Shown in pieces: positions 1-7,180 of a stretch of DNA of 18,492 nucleotides. Origin of the DNA: an uncultured Chromatiaceae bacterium (GTDB lineage: Bacteria; Pseudomonadota; Gammaproteobacteria; Enterobacterales; Alteromonadaceae); contig CAMLRA010000077.1 in the NCBI GenBank assembly GCA_946482325.1, positions 1-18,492 on the forward strand, given 5' to 3'. The position numbers were made by a program, and so were the translations under genes. The first letter of the stretch is position 1; every line of letters starts with the position of its first letter. The notes beneath the pieces are model-generated. The model was not told the origin of the DNA and searched no databases. It saw only the letters and a program-made list of their open reading frames with translations.

Positions 1-2829
1 TTTAAAGGCAAAAGTATGGAGATTTCCTATTCCGGTGGCTGGGAAGAAGGTGACAGACCCAGCCCGGCGCCGTTTTATTTATCCAGCAAAGGCTACGGCG
101 TGCTGCGCAATACCTGGGCCAACGGCAGCTATGATTTCCGCTCTGCCGAATATCTAAACTTGTCCCATCAGGAAGGCCGCTTTGATGCTTATTTCTTTGC
201 CGGCGGCTCCATCCAGGACGTGCTCAGCGATTACACCGAACTGACCGGCCGCGCTAAGCTTATTCCGCGCTGGGCCTTTGAATATGGCGACGCCGATTGT
301 TACAACGACGGCGACAACGTGAAAAAACCCGGCACAGTGCCGGACGGCTGGACTGACGGCCCGACCGGCACCACACCGGATGTGATTGAAACTGTTGCTA
401 AAAAATACCGTGAACACGACATGCCTGGCGGCTGGATTCTCCCCAACGACGGCTACGGTTGTGGTTACACCGATTTACCCAAAGTGGTCAAAGGCCTCGC
501 CAAATACGGCTTCAGAACCGGACTTTGGACCGAAAACGGCGTCGATAAAATCGCCTGGGAAGTCGGCACTGCCGGCACCCGCGCGCAAAAACTTGACGTG
601 GCCTGGACCGGCCAGGGTTATCAGTTTGCCTTAGACGCTAACAAAGCCGCCGCCGACGGTATTCTGAATAACTCCGACTCTCGGCCATTTTTATGGACTG
701 TGATGGGCTGGGCCGGCATGCAGCGCTACGCCGTAACCTGGACTGGCGACCAGTCCGCCAGCTGGGATTATATCCGCTGGCATATCCCAACGCTGATTGG
801 TTCTGGTTTGTCCGGTCAGGCCTATGCCACCGGCGACGTCGATGCGATTTTTGGCGGCAGCCCCGAGACTTATACCCGCGATTTACAATGGAAAGCTTTT
901 ACACCGGTGTTAATGGGCATGTCCGGCTGGTCGAAAGCAGCGCGCAAACACCCCTGGTGGTATGACGAACCCTATCGCAGCATCAACCGCGATTATTTAA
1001 AACTGAAAATGCGCCTGACGCCTTATATGTACACACTGGCGCATGACACCGAACAAAGCGGCGCGCCGATTGTGCGCGGTCTGATGTGGGATTATCCGCA
1101 GACGCCGAAGGCCCTGACCGAAGCGTATAAATATCAGTTTTTACTCGGCCGCGATCTGCTGGTCGCGCCGGTGTATCGCTCACAAACCGCCAGTCAGGGC
1201 TGGCGCAAAAACGTATTTTTACCACAAGGCCAATGGATAGATTATTGGGATGGCCGCGTCGTGGACGCGCCTGCAGCCGGCCTGCTGCTGGATTATCAGG
1301 TCGATTTAACAACCATCCCGCTGTTTGTCCGTGCCGGCGCCATTATCCCGATGTATGACGCCATGTTGTATGACGGTGAAAAACCCAAAGATGTGCTGAC
1401 ACTGGATATCTATCCCTATGGCGACAGCACATTCAGCCTGTACGAAGATGACGGCAACACACGGCAGTATCAGCAAGGGGCGTTCAGTACCCAGCAATTC
1501 AGTGTCAAAGCGCCATCTTTTGCCAGCGGCAAAGCCGGTGATATTCAGGTCGAGATCGCACCGGTCAGTGGTCAGTATCAGGGCCAGGAACAAGCGCGGG
1601 TTTATCAGCTGCAAATACATAGCCGGGTGAAACCTGAAGCCGTGCAGCGCAATGGCAAGCCACTGCCGGCACTGTCTAACGCAACCGCTTTTGCCAAGGC
1701 CAGCAGCGGCTGGTATTTCAGCAATGAAAAATACGGCGTGCTCCATATCAAAACCGCCAAAACAGAGATCCGGCAGGCACTGAGCTTCACAGTCCAAATC
1801 AACGGCGCTTTAAGCCTTGCAGCAACCAAAGGCTATGACAAAGCACCGGACCTTGGTAATGAAATCGCCGCTGACAGCATTTTGGTGCTGAACCGGCCGG
1901 CAGAGGAATCCGGCCATGTGCTGGAAAACGCCTTTGACGGCAAACCGGGCACCTGGTTTCGCACCAAACGCGACCAGTCGCTGAAAACCGGAGCCCATGA
2001 ATTCACGCTGGCTTTGGGCGAGCGCCGTATGGTGAATGGCTTTGAAATCGCACCGCGCAACGACCAGCATTGGCAATACGGTCAGGTCGCTGATTATGAG
2101 GTTTATCTGGGCGAGAACAATGGCGAATGGGGTGAGCCGGTCGCGCGAGGCCGTTTGCAAAAACTGCAGCAAAAACAAAAAGTCGAGTTTGAAGCCCGCC
2201 CCGGCAGTTTGTTCCGCTTCCGCATCTTAAGCACTCAGGATCAAGCCGAAGCTGACCCAATGGTGACAGCAGCCGCACAAGGCAGCGCCAAAGCGTATAA
2301 CGCGTTGTTGCCCAAAGTGGTAAGCCCGATTGCGATTTCCGAGTTCCGCGTGTTGCAACAACCAGAGCCGGAAGCAGAACCTGTCCAGCTGTTTTTAGCC
2401 GAACAAACACCACAGCAAAGCAGCAATGCTGTTGGACCGGTTGAACTGAACCAAAGCAACGGCGGCGCCGAAGCCAATGACGGCAGTGTGATGTCGATGA
2501 ACGGGCTGAAATTCCGCAAGGGCCTTGGCGTGGCGGCACAAAGCCGGATTGATTATCAGCTCACCGGACAATGGCGGTTGCTGCGGGCCGATGTCGGTAT
2601 CGACGACAGCTGTCGTGACAAAGGCGGCGTGCAATTCCAGATTTATGGCGACGATAAGTTACTCTACGACTCTGGCCTGGTGCAGGCGCCGGCGGTGGTG
2701 AAACCAGAGCTGGATATCCGCGGAATTCGTTTGCTGAGCCTGCGCACCGTCAACGGTAAGCCCGGCATTTGTGCCAACTGGGCCAATGCTTCAGTGCTGG
2801 GATACCCGGGTAAAACCGGCAATTTGTAG
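1..2829 (+). CDS. GH31 family glycoside hydrolase with C-terminal F5/8-type and NPCBM domains (5'-partial)
   Basis: Probable retaining alpha-glycosidase or transglycosidase of family GH31. The frame is open from base 1, and the first residues are the tail of the N-terminal beta-sandwich (FYLSSKGYGV), so the real start lies upstream; the in-frame ATG at 16 is internal. The order is: barrel entry at YFFAGG...DYTELTGR; (beta/alpha)8 barrel to about base 1250; a beta domain and DUF5110-like segment (about 1260-1700, with FSLYEDDGNT); an F5/8 type C (CBM32-like) module (about 1855-2365); an NPCBM module (about 2410-2820). Candidate nucleophile is the Asp of KLDVAW (595-597) and candidate acid/base the Asp of WTGDQ (748-750), 51 residues apart. 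The motifs are not those of the common alpha-glucosidase/xylosidase subgroups. Transglycosidase, alpha-galactosidase or alpha-N-acetylgalactosaminidase activity are all possible. No signal peptide can be judged because the N-terminus is missing. Family assignment is firm; substrate is unknown. Confidence 0.9.
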   Translation, partial: FKGKSMEISYSGGWEEGDRPSPAPFYLSSKGYGVLRNTWANGSYDFRSAEYLNLSHQEGRFDAYFFAGGSIQDVLSDYTELTGRAKLIPRWAFEYGDADCYNDGDNVKKPGTVPDGWTDGPTGTTPDVIETVAKKYREHDMPGGWILPNDGYGCGYTDLPKVVKGLAKYGFRTGLWTENGVDKIAWEVGTAGTRAQKLDVAWTGQGYQFALDANKAAADGILNNSDSRPFLWTVMGWAGMQRYAVTWTGDQSASWDYIRWHIPTLIGSGLSGQAYATGDVDAIFGGSPETYTRDLQWKAFTPVLMGMSGWSKAARKHPWWYDEPYRSINRDYLKLKMRLTPYMYTLAHDTEQSGAPIVRGLMWDYPQTPKALTEAYKYQFLLGRDLLVAPVYRSQTASQGWRKNVFLPQGQWIDYWDGRVVDAPAAGLLLDYQVDLTTIPLFVRAGAIIPMYDAMLYDGEKPKDVLTLDIYPYGDSTFSLYEDDGNTRQYQQGAFSTQQFSVKAPSFASGKAGDIQVEIAPVSGQYQGQEQARVYQLQIHSRVKPEAVQRNGKPLPALSNATAFAKASSGWYFSNEKYGVLHIKTAKTEIRQALSFTVQINGALSLAATKGYDKAPDLGNEIAADSILVLNRPAEESGHVLENAFDGKPGTWFRTKRDQSLKTGAHEFTLALGERRMVNGFEIAPRNDQHWQYGQVADYEVYLGENNGEWGEPVARGRLQKLQQKQKVEFEARPGSLFRFRILSTQDQAEADPMVTAAAQGSAKAYNALLPKVVSPIAISEFRVLQQPEPEAEPVQLFLAEQTPQQSSNAVGPVELNQSNGGAEANDGSVMSMNGLKFRKGLGVAAQSRIDYQLTGQWRLLRADVGIDDSCRDKGGVQFQIYGDDKLLYDSGLVQAPAVVKPELDIRGIRLLSLRTVNGKPGICANWANASVLGYPGKTGNL

Positions 2830-2849
2830 CGTCTGAACTTTTTCATCGG

Positions 2850-2873
2850 GCCGGCCATAGCGCCGGCTTTTTT
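2850..2873 (+). terminator. Rho-independent terminator after the GH31 gene
   Basis: A GCCGGC/GCCGGC stem (2850-2855 with 2862-2867) has a 6-nt loop and is followed by six T. It begins 20 nt after the GH31 stop codon, so it separates this gene from the aminopeptidase gene downstream. Confidence 0.85.
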
Positions 2874-2880
2874 GTCTGCA

Positions 2881-2901
2881 CACAATTGTGACAGTATCAC
2901 A
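2881..2901. promoter_or_regulatory. Operator-like overlapping palindromes on the -35 of the aminopeptidase promoter
   Basis: CACAATTGTG (2881-2890) is a perfect 10-nt palindrome. It overlaps a second dyad, TGTGA-N5-TCACA (2887-2901), which covers the -35 hexamer. The half-sites match those of CRP, but the CRP spacer is N6, so this may be another regulator. A protein bound here would compete with RNA polymerase, which suggests repression. Confidence 0.4.
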
Positions 2902-2916
2902 TTTCATCGATCTAAT
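2888..2916 (+). promoter_or_regulatory. Predicted sigma70 promoter of the M17 aminopeptidase gene
   Basis: The -35 is GTGACA (2888-2893, 5 of 6 consensus bases). After a 17-bp spacer comes the -10 TCTAAT (2911-2916, 5 of 6). Transcription would begin near 2923, giving a leader of about 75 nt. The promoter lies just after the GH31 terminator, so the aminopeptidase gene looks independently transcribed. Prediction is from sequence only. Confidence 0.55.
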
Positions 2917-2986
2917 CAGGCATTCAGCCGCATTCGTGAGAACCTGACTGCAGTTTTGACGTATCAATAGACAATTTTATTGGCCC

Positions 2987-2992
2987 AAGGAG
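2987..2992 (+). promoter_or_regulatory. Ribosome binding site fixing the aminopeptidase start
   Basis: AAGGAG lies 5 nt before the ATG at 2998. An in-frame TTG at 2980 lies upstream of this site and has no good site of its own, so the ATG is preferred. Confidence 0.8.
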
Positions 2993-2997
2993 CTTTT

Positions 2998-4497
2998 ATG
3001 TCTATACGTCACTGTTTTGGCCTGCTGGCTATCGGTATCACCAGTCTGGCACAGGCGGCTATTGATCCCCAGTATCAGTATCACAGCGTCGTGCCCGCCA
3101 CGCAGGATACTTTAGTTTTGCCTTTGCGCAGCAGTGACCTGCAAAGCGGCAGTCATCACTTGCTCGCCGACCCGCAGTTGAAGCAACAGCTGGCAGCGTC
3201 AAGCTTTACCGGTAAAGCCGGTACTATCAGCCAGCTCTACCACGTCGCGGGTTACCAGCGCGTGGTGCTGTTGGGCCTTGGAGATAAACCGGTGATCGCC
3301 GACGATAAACTGGCAACCTATGGTGGCGATTTGGCAGCAGCGCTGGATAAAAGCGCGGCGCAGCAGGTCACTATCGACGGACGTTATTTGGCCGCGACGC
3401 CACAGTTGATCCATGGTCTGGAACTGCGGGCCTATCGCTTTGACCAGCTGAAATCCAAAGCCGAAGCGCCACGCAAACTGACTGTTGATGTGGTCGTTGC
3501 AGATGTTAAAAATGCAGAGCAGAAGCATCAGCAGCTACAGGCCGTTGCTGAGGGTATCTATCTGGCCCGTGACCTGACCAATCTGCCGGCCGCTGATTTA
3601 ACACCACAAAGCTTCGCTACAGCTGCTTTGGCGCTACAAAAGCTTGGTGTCAAAGTCACAGTGCTGGATGAAAAAGCCATTAACCAACTCGGTATGGGCG
3701 CGCTGACGGCCGTTGGTCGTGGCAGCGACCGCCCGCCACGCCTCGTGATCGCGCACTGGCAGGGGGATAACAAAGCGCCACTGGCGATTGTCGGCAAAGG
3801 AATCACCTTTGATACCGGTGGTTACAACCTGAAGACTGATGGTGAATCCATAGTCCGCATGACCAGCGATATGGCTGGTGCGGCAGCAGTGCTTGGCACC
3901 ATCAAAGCGCTGGCGCTGCAAAAAGCCAAAGTCAATGTCGTGGGCCTGATGGCGATGGCAGAAAATATGATTTCTTCCAACGCTTACCTGCCCGGCGATG
4001 TGTTAAAAACCGCGCAGGGTCTGACAGTGCAAATCACCTCGACCGATGCCGAAGGCCGTTTGGTGATGGCTGATGCGATGTGGTACGCCCGCAAAGAATA
4101 TCAACCGCGCGCCATGGTGGATATTGCCACTTTAACCGGCAGCAAAGTCGGCGCGCTGGGCAGTTATTACGCCGGGCTTTTCAGTGAAGACGAAGCCTTA
4201 ACCAGCATTTTATTACAGGCTGCCAAACAAAGTGGCGAACCACTGTGGCGTTTACCACTCAGCGATGAATTTGCCAGCGAAATGAAGAGTGACGTTGCTG
4301 ACTTGCGCAATACCGGCAAGACCACCGGCGCCTCAACTGCGGCCTGGTTCCTGAAGCAGTTCGCCGGTGACACGCCATGGGCTCACCTGGACATTGCCGG
4401 CAATGCGTTGGTCAACAGCGACAAAGGCGTGCACCCCGCGGGCGCGACCGGTTTCGGTGTTCATCTGCTAACCCTGTGGTCTTTACAGCAGCCATAA
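2998..4497 (+). CDS. Leucyl aminopeptidase family (M17) with N-terminal signal peptide
   Basis: Two-metal aminopeptidase that removes N-terminal residues from peptides. The M17 catalytic domain is clear: K267 and D272 in GKGITFDTGG, K279, D291 in the MTSDMAG segment, and D350/E352/R354 in STDAEGR. These correspond to K270, D275, K282, D293, D353, E355 and R357 of E. coli PepA, with one extra residue between D272 and D291. The protein has 499 aa, the usual family length, with a smaller N-terminal domain before about residue 165. Unlike cytosolic PepA it begins with a short basic stretch, a hydrophobic core and an AQA-type cleavage site near residue 20, so I infer export to the periplasm or beyond. 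Start chosen from AAGGAG at 2987-2992. The gene has its own predicted promoter and terminator. Its role is probably digestion of imported or extracellular peptides. Confidence 0.92.
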   Translation: MSIRHCFGLLAIGITSLAQAAIDPQYQYHSVVPATQDTLVLPLRSSDLQSGSHHLLADPQLKQQLAASSFTGKAGTISQLYHVAGYQRVVLLGLGDKPVIADDKLATYGGDLAAALDKSAAQQVTIDGRYLAATPQLIHGLELRAYRFDQLKSKAEAPRKLTVDVVVADVKNAEQKHQQLQAVAEGIYLARDLTNLPAADLTPQSFATAALALQKLGVKVTVLDEKAINQLGMGALTAVGRGSDRPPRLVIAHWQGDNKAPLAIVGKGITFDTGGYNLKTDGESIVRMTSDMAGAAAVLGTIKALALQKAKVNVVGLMAMAENMISSNAYLPGDVLKTAQGLTVQITSTDAEGRLVMADAMWYARKEYQPRAMVDIATLTGSKVGALGSYYAGLFSEDEALTSILLQAAKQSGEPLWRLPLSDEFASEMKSDVADLRNTGKTTGASTAAWFLKQFAGDTPWAHLDIAGNALVNSDKGVHPAGATGFGVHLLTLWSLQQP

Positions 4498-4514
4498 ATC
4501 GGCACTTTCCCGTC

Positions 4515-4550
4515 AAAGCCCCTGCGACTTATTGTCGCAGGGGCTTTTTT
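4515..4550 (+). terminator. Strong Rho-independent terminator after the aminopeptidase gene
   Basis: An 11-bp stem (4518-4528 with 4534-4544) with a 5-nt loop ends in six T. Three A residues before the stem can extend it by pairing with the T run, so it may also act weakly on the other strand. It starts 17 nt after the stop codon. Confidence 0.95.
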
Positions 4551-4575
4551 ATTGTCTGCGCATTGTTAGAGTATT

Positions 4576-4588
4576 TGTTTAATAAACA
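4576..4588. promoter_or_regulatory. Perfect inverted repeat just upstream of the PepSY gene
   Basis: TGTTTA-A-TAAACA is a 13-nt perfect dyad 14 nt before the ATG at 4603. It sits where a repressor could block transcription or leader use. No regulator can be named from the sequence. Confidence 0.35.
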
Positions 4589-4602
4589 TCTGAGCATTCA
4601 CT

Positions 4603-5331
4603 ATGTTCTTCGTACAACTGCGCCGCGAGCGTTGCTGGCGTCACATACATTTTTATCTCGGCTTAGTGCTGTCTTTACAACTGCTCGCCTGGTTTGCCAG
4701 TGGTGTGGTGATGAGCTGGTTTCCAATTGCACAAGTCCGGGGCGACCATTTGCAATCCCTGCCCCCGGCGGCAGACTGGAACCTGGCGTCGGTGTCACCG
4801 GCAAGTGCTTTGCAACAAGCGCCGGCGGAATTCCGTCAAGCGCAGCTGAGTCTCACTCAACGCGGCACTGAACCTGTTTACCAATTACAGCAAGACAATC
4901 AACAGCTGTTTATCAGCGCCTTGTCTGGTCAGATGCTGACACCTCTGAATGCCAACGAAGTGCGGATGCTGGCACAACAACGCTATCAGGGTACCAGCGC
5001 GGTGCGTAGTGCCGGGCTGTTAACGCAAACGCCTGCTGAAGTGCGTGGATTAACAGCGCCATTGTGGCAGGTACAGTTTGCCGACACTGAACAAACCGCA
5101 TTTTATTTCCACCCGATCACCGGACAATTATTGCGGGTGAGAACAGATACCTGGCGCCTGTACGATTTTTTCTGGATGCTGCACATTATGGATTACGAGG
5201 ACCGCAGCGACTTTAACCACCCGCTTCTGATCATCAGTGCCGGCAGTGCGCTGGGGTTTACCCTTGGTGGGGTTGTGCTGCTGGGGTTTCGGCTGGCACG
5301 ACTTCGTCGCCCCGGCTTGCCGACCGGTTGA
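4603..5331 (+). CDS. PepSY domain-containing membrane protein
   Basis: A 242-aa protein with a transmembrane helix near residues 18-40 (preceded by basic residues and the HIHFYLGLVLS motif), a periplasmic PepSY-like region at about 100-185 ending in FYFHPITGQLLRVRTDTWRLYDFFWMLHI-like sequence, and a second helix at about 207-231. This is the layout of small PepSY-TM proteins. Larger relatives occur with iron-uptake and respiratory reductase functions, but the function of the short form is not established and no iron genes are nearby. The start ATG at 4603 has only a weak ribosome site (CTGAG). Its C-terminus is basic and cytoplasmic if two helices span the membrane. The gene follows a strong terminator, so it must have its own promoter, which I could not define. 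Confidence 0.8.
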   Translation: MFFVQLRRERCWRHIHFYLGLVLSLQLLAWFASGVVMSWFPIAQVRGDHLQSLPPAADWNLASVSPASALQQAPAEFRQAQLSLTQRGTEPVYQLQQDNQQLFISALSGQMLTPLNANEVRMLAQQRYQGTSAVRSAGLLTQTPAEVRGLTAPLWQVQFADTEQTAFYFHPITGQLLRVRTDTWRLYDFFWMLHIMDYEDRSDFNHPLLIISAGSALGFTLGGVVLLGFRLARLRRPGLPTG

Positions 5332-5417
5332 CCCGCTCGCAGCGCAGGAACCGATAGACCTCTATACTGTCAGAGCTTATCAGTACAGTTTTTTACCCAA
5401 GACAGCGGAGGTGCGAC

Positions 5418-5645
5418 ATGGATACCAGCAAACATAATTTGTATACCCTGTTCGACCAGCTGGGTTTGCCCAGCGATGATGCCAGCATTGAACGCTTTGC
5501 CCGTCATTATCGGCTCAATGATGGCCAGTACCTGTACCAGGCCGAGTTCTGGACGCCGGCTCAGGCCAGCTTTCTGAAAGATGCCTATCAGCAGGATGCG
5601 GAGTGGTCGGACGCGCTGGACCAGCTGAACGGCTTAATGCGCTGA
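5418..5645 (+). CDS. DUF2789 family small protein
   Basis: A 75-aa acidic soluble protein that matches the DUF2789 pattern along its whole length: an N-terminal LxTLFxQLGLPSDDASIExF segment, then FWTPAQASFLKDA and a C-terminal DQLN helix. The family is widespread in gammaproteobacteria and has no known function; the fold looks all-helical. A good ribosome site GGAGG (5407-5411) lies 6 nt before the ATG. The 86-nt gap after the PepSY gene allows a joint transcript, but a possible -10 (TATACT, 5363-5368) without a clear -35 leaves this open. Its stop codon lies in a palindrome shared with the convergent gene. Confidence 0.88.
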   Translation: MDTSKHNLYTLFDQLGLPSDDASIERFARHYRLNDGQYLYQAEFWTPAQASFLKDAYQQDAEWSDALDQLNGLMR

Positions 5646-5653
5646 AATCAGCG
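5640..5653. repeat. 14-nt perfect palindrome holding the stop codons of two convergent genes
   Basis: CGCTGA-AA-TCAGCG. Read on either strand it gives CGC TGA, so both the DUF2789 gene and the gene on the opposite strand end in Arg-stop, with 2 nt between the stops. No T run follows on either strand, so it is a weak candidate for termination. Confidence 0.8.
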
Positions 5654-6958
5654 TCCCAGCTGGTACAGCGGTAAGGCATTTAAACGTCGGTCGATTTCTG
5701 CCACCATTTGTTGATAGACGGCGGAATCGATCGACTGATATTGCTGTTCAAACATTTCCTGCGGCAAGCCTTCCGGCAGCCTGCTTTTACTCGGGAACAA
5801 CTCTTGTTCTGTCCGTTCTGTGGCCGCAAAGAACTGCTGCAACGCCCGCGCTGATTCCGGTGTCGCCACCGCCAGACGGGCAAAGCGGATGCCAGCCCGG
5901 TCCGCCAGCAAATCAACAAAACTAAAACCGCTGCCACCTTTTAACGAATCCAGTAGTTCCTTTGCTTCCCCGACCGCCGAAGATAAACGCTGATTCCCCA
6001 GCACGTGCAAAGTCGCTGAATAGATAAAATGCTGTTGTAAATCCGGCCGCCGCGCCAGTGTTACCCTTGGTGTCTTGCCCTGTGGATTGGCCTTGACTTC
6101 ATTGACCAGCAACTGCAGATTTCGTCCGCCCAACAACTGCGCCAGCGCCAGGATCACAGCCTGATTTTCCCGCACCGCCAGCTCAGGTTTAGCCTGACTG
6201 CGTTGGTCTGCTTCACGCAACAACAGCTGCAGATAATGAATGAGGCTTTGCGACGCCGCTGATTGCTGACTGTGTTGCAGTGCCAGCGCATAATAATGCT
6301 CGATCAGCTCTTTTTGGTCTTCATCGCGGAACCATTGTTTATACAGGTTTAACCCCGAATGTTTTAACGCGCTGAAGCTGAAATCGGCGGATTTATTCAG
6401 TTCCACTTTCACCGCATCCTGCTGCACGGTGACAGAACGGACTTTCATCAGCAATGCAGCGCCTTGCCCTGGCCCCCATACCTGATCAGCCACCCACCCC
6501 AATAACCCGAGAGCCATGCCACCTGGCAAAGTAAGGCTGCCTATTTGCACTTTTCGCAACTGCAAAGGGCCGACCGAAGGCTCAATCTGTAAATGAGCGT
6601 TGACATACCAGTGCCAGGAAAACATTTGCAAAGGCATCGTCATCAGAATGGTTAAACCGCTGTCGTTGATCTGAGTTTTACCCTGAAAACCCGGCAAACT
6701 GCGGCTTGCGATGGTAAAAGCAGCATTGAGCTCATCAGCATTCGTTTGGATCACCAGTTGCTGACCTGGGTCGCGCATGGATTGGTTCAGATTATTCAGC
6801 AACTGCTGGCTGTTGCGCACCGCTGCCGCATTGAGCTGGCCGGTTTCGTTTAACAAAGGCGCACGGTCCAGCAATAGCCAGGCGATAAACAACACCACAG
6901 TGCTGAGTAAAACCAATAAAGTCAGAAGCTGGCGAAACAGATGCTGGACGGCCTGCAT
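5648..6958 (-). CDS. Unrecognised membrane-anchored protein, 436 aa
   Basis: I do not recognise this protein with confidence. It has one hydrophobic segment at about residues 8-31 (LLTLLVLLSTVVLFIAWLLL), probably an uncleaved anchor or signal peptide, followed by a large domain that I infer lies in the periplasm. The N-terminal part after the anchor (about 40-200) has alternating hydrophobic strands, a NADELNAAF segment and a GSLTLPGG turn. This loosely recalls the anchored YpmS/DUF2140 layout, which is weak evidence. The rest (about 215-430) is Gln- and Leu-rich and mainly helical. The ATG at 6958 is preferred to TTG at 6961 because AAGAGG (6966-6971) lies 7 nt before it. The gene converges on the DUF2789 gene and diverges from the diguanylate cyclase gene, so it is probably transcribed alone. 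Confidence 0.75.
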   Translation of the reverse strand: MQAVQHLFRQLLTLLVLLSTVVLFIAWLLLDRAPLLNETGQLNAAAVRNSQQLLNNLNQSMRDPGQQLVIQTNADELNAAFTIASRSLPGFQGKTQINDSGLTILMTMPLQMFSWHWYVNAHLQIEPSVGPLQLRKVQIGSLTLPGGMALGLLGWVADQVWGPGQGAALLMKVRSVTVQQDAVKVELNKSADFSFSALKHSGLNLYKQWFRDEDQKELIEHYYALALQHSQQSAASQSLIHYLQLLLREADQRSQAKPELAVRENQAVILALAQLLGGRNLQLLVNEVKANPQGKTPRVTLARRPDLQQHFIYSATLHVLGNQRLSSAVGEAKELLDSLKGGSGFSFVDLLADRAGIRFARLAVATPESARALQQFFAATERTEQELFPSKSRLPEGLPQEMFEQQYQSIDSAVYQQMVAEIDRRLNALPLYQLGR

Positions 6959-7169
6959 CAAAAAACCTCTTGAACCGCAAAGGCCTCTATCTTACCAGAA
7001 GGATTTGTCGCCGGGCGATGATTTCCGGCTTGGCAATATTTGTAACTAAATTTTTCGTAAACAATGGCTTGGCACTACCGCTTTCCCGGTATTTCTGGCT
7101 AAGATAACAACAAAGCCGCAGATGCGAAGCGCCGGTTCCCGGCACTACTCAACCCTGAAAAAATTCGCT

Positions 7170-7175
7170 GAGGAG
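7170..7175 (+). promoter_or_regulatory. Ribosome binding site for the TTG start of the diguanylate cyclase
   Basis: GAGGAG lies 5 nt before TTG at 7181. No ATG nearby would keep the signal peptide, so the TTG start is supported by both the site and the protein. Confidence 0.75.
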
Positions 7176-7180
7176 TTCGT

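Noticed and set aside
2003..2539. 178-aa minus-strand open frame inside the GH31 gene
   Set aside because: Arg/Pro/Cys-rich product typical of a shadow frame, and the F5/8 and NPCBM domains on the plus strand explain the sequence.
2956..2984. TTGACG as a -35 nearer to the aminopeptidase start
   Set aside because: No acceptable -10 at 16-18 bp, and the start would fall on the ribosome site; the promoter at 2888-2916 is better.
4377..4871. 164-aa plus-strand frame spanning the aminopeptidase end and the PepSY start
   Set aside because: It runs through a strong terminator and overlaps two better supported genes.
5366..5394. Possible terminator: ACTGT/ACAGT arms before six T, upstream of the DUF2789 gene
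   Set aside because: Only a 5-bp AT-containing stem with a 14-nt loop; too weak to call.
7110..7180. Possible cyclic di-GMP riboswitch in the cyclase leader
   Set aside because: The GEMM consensus segments are absent; only a 5-bp hairpin is present.
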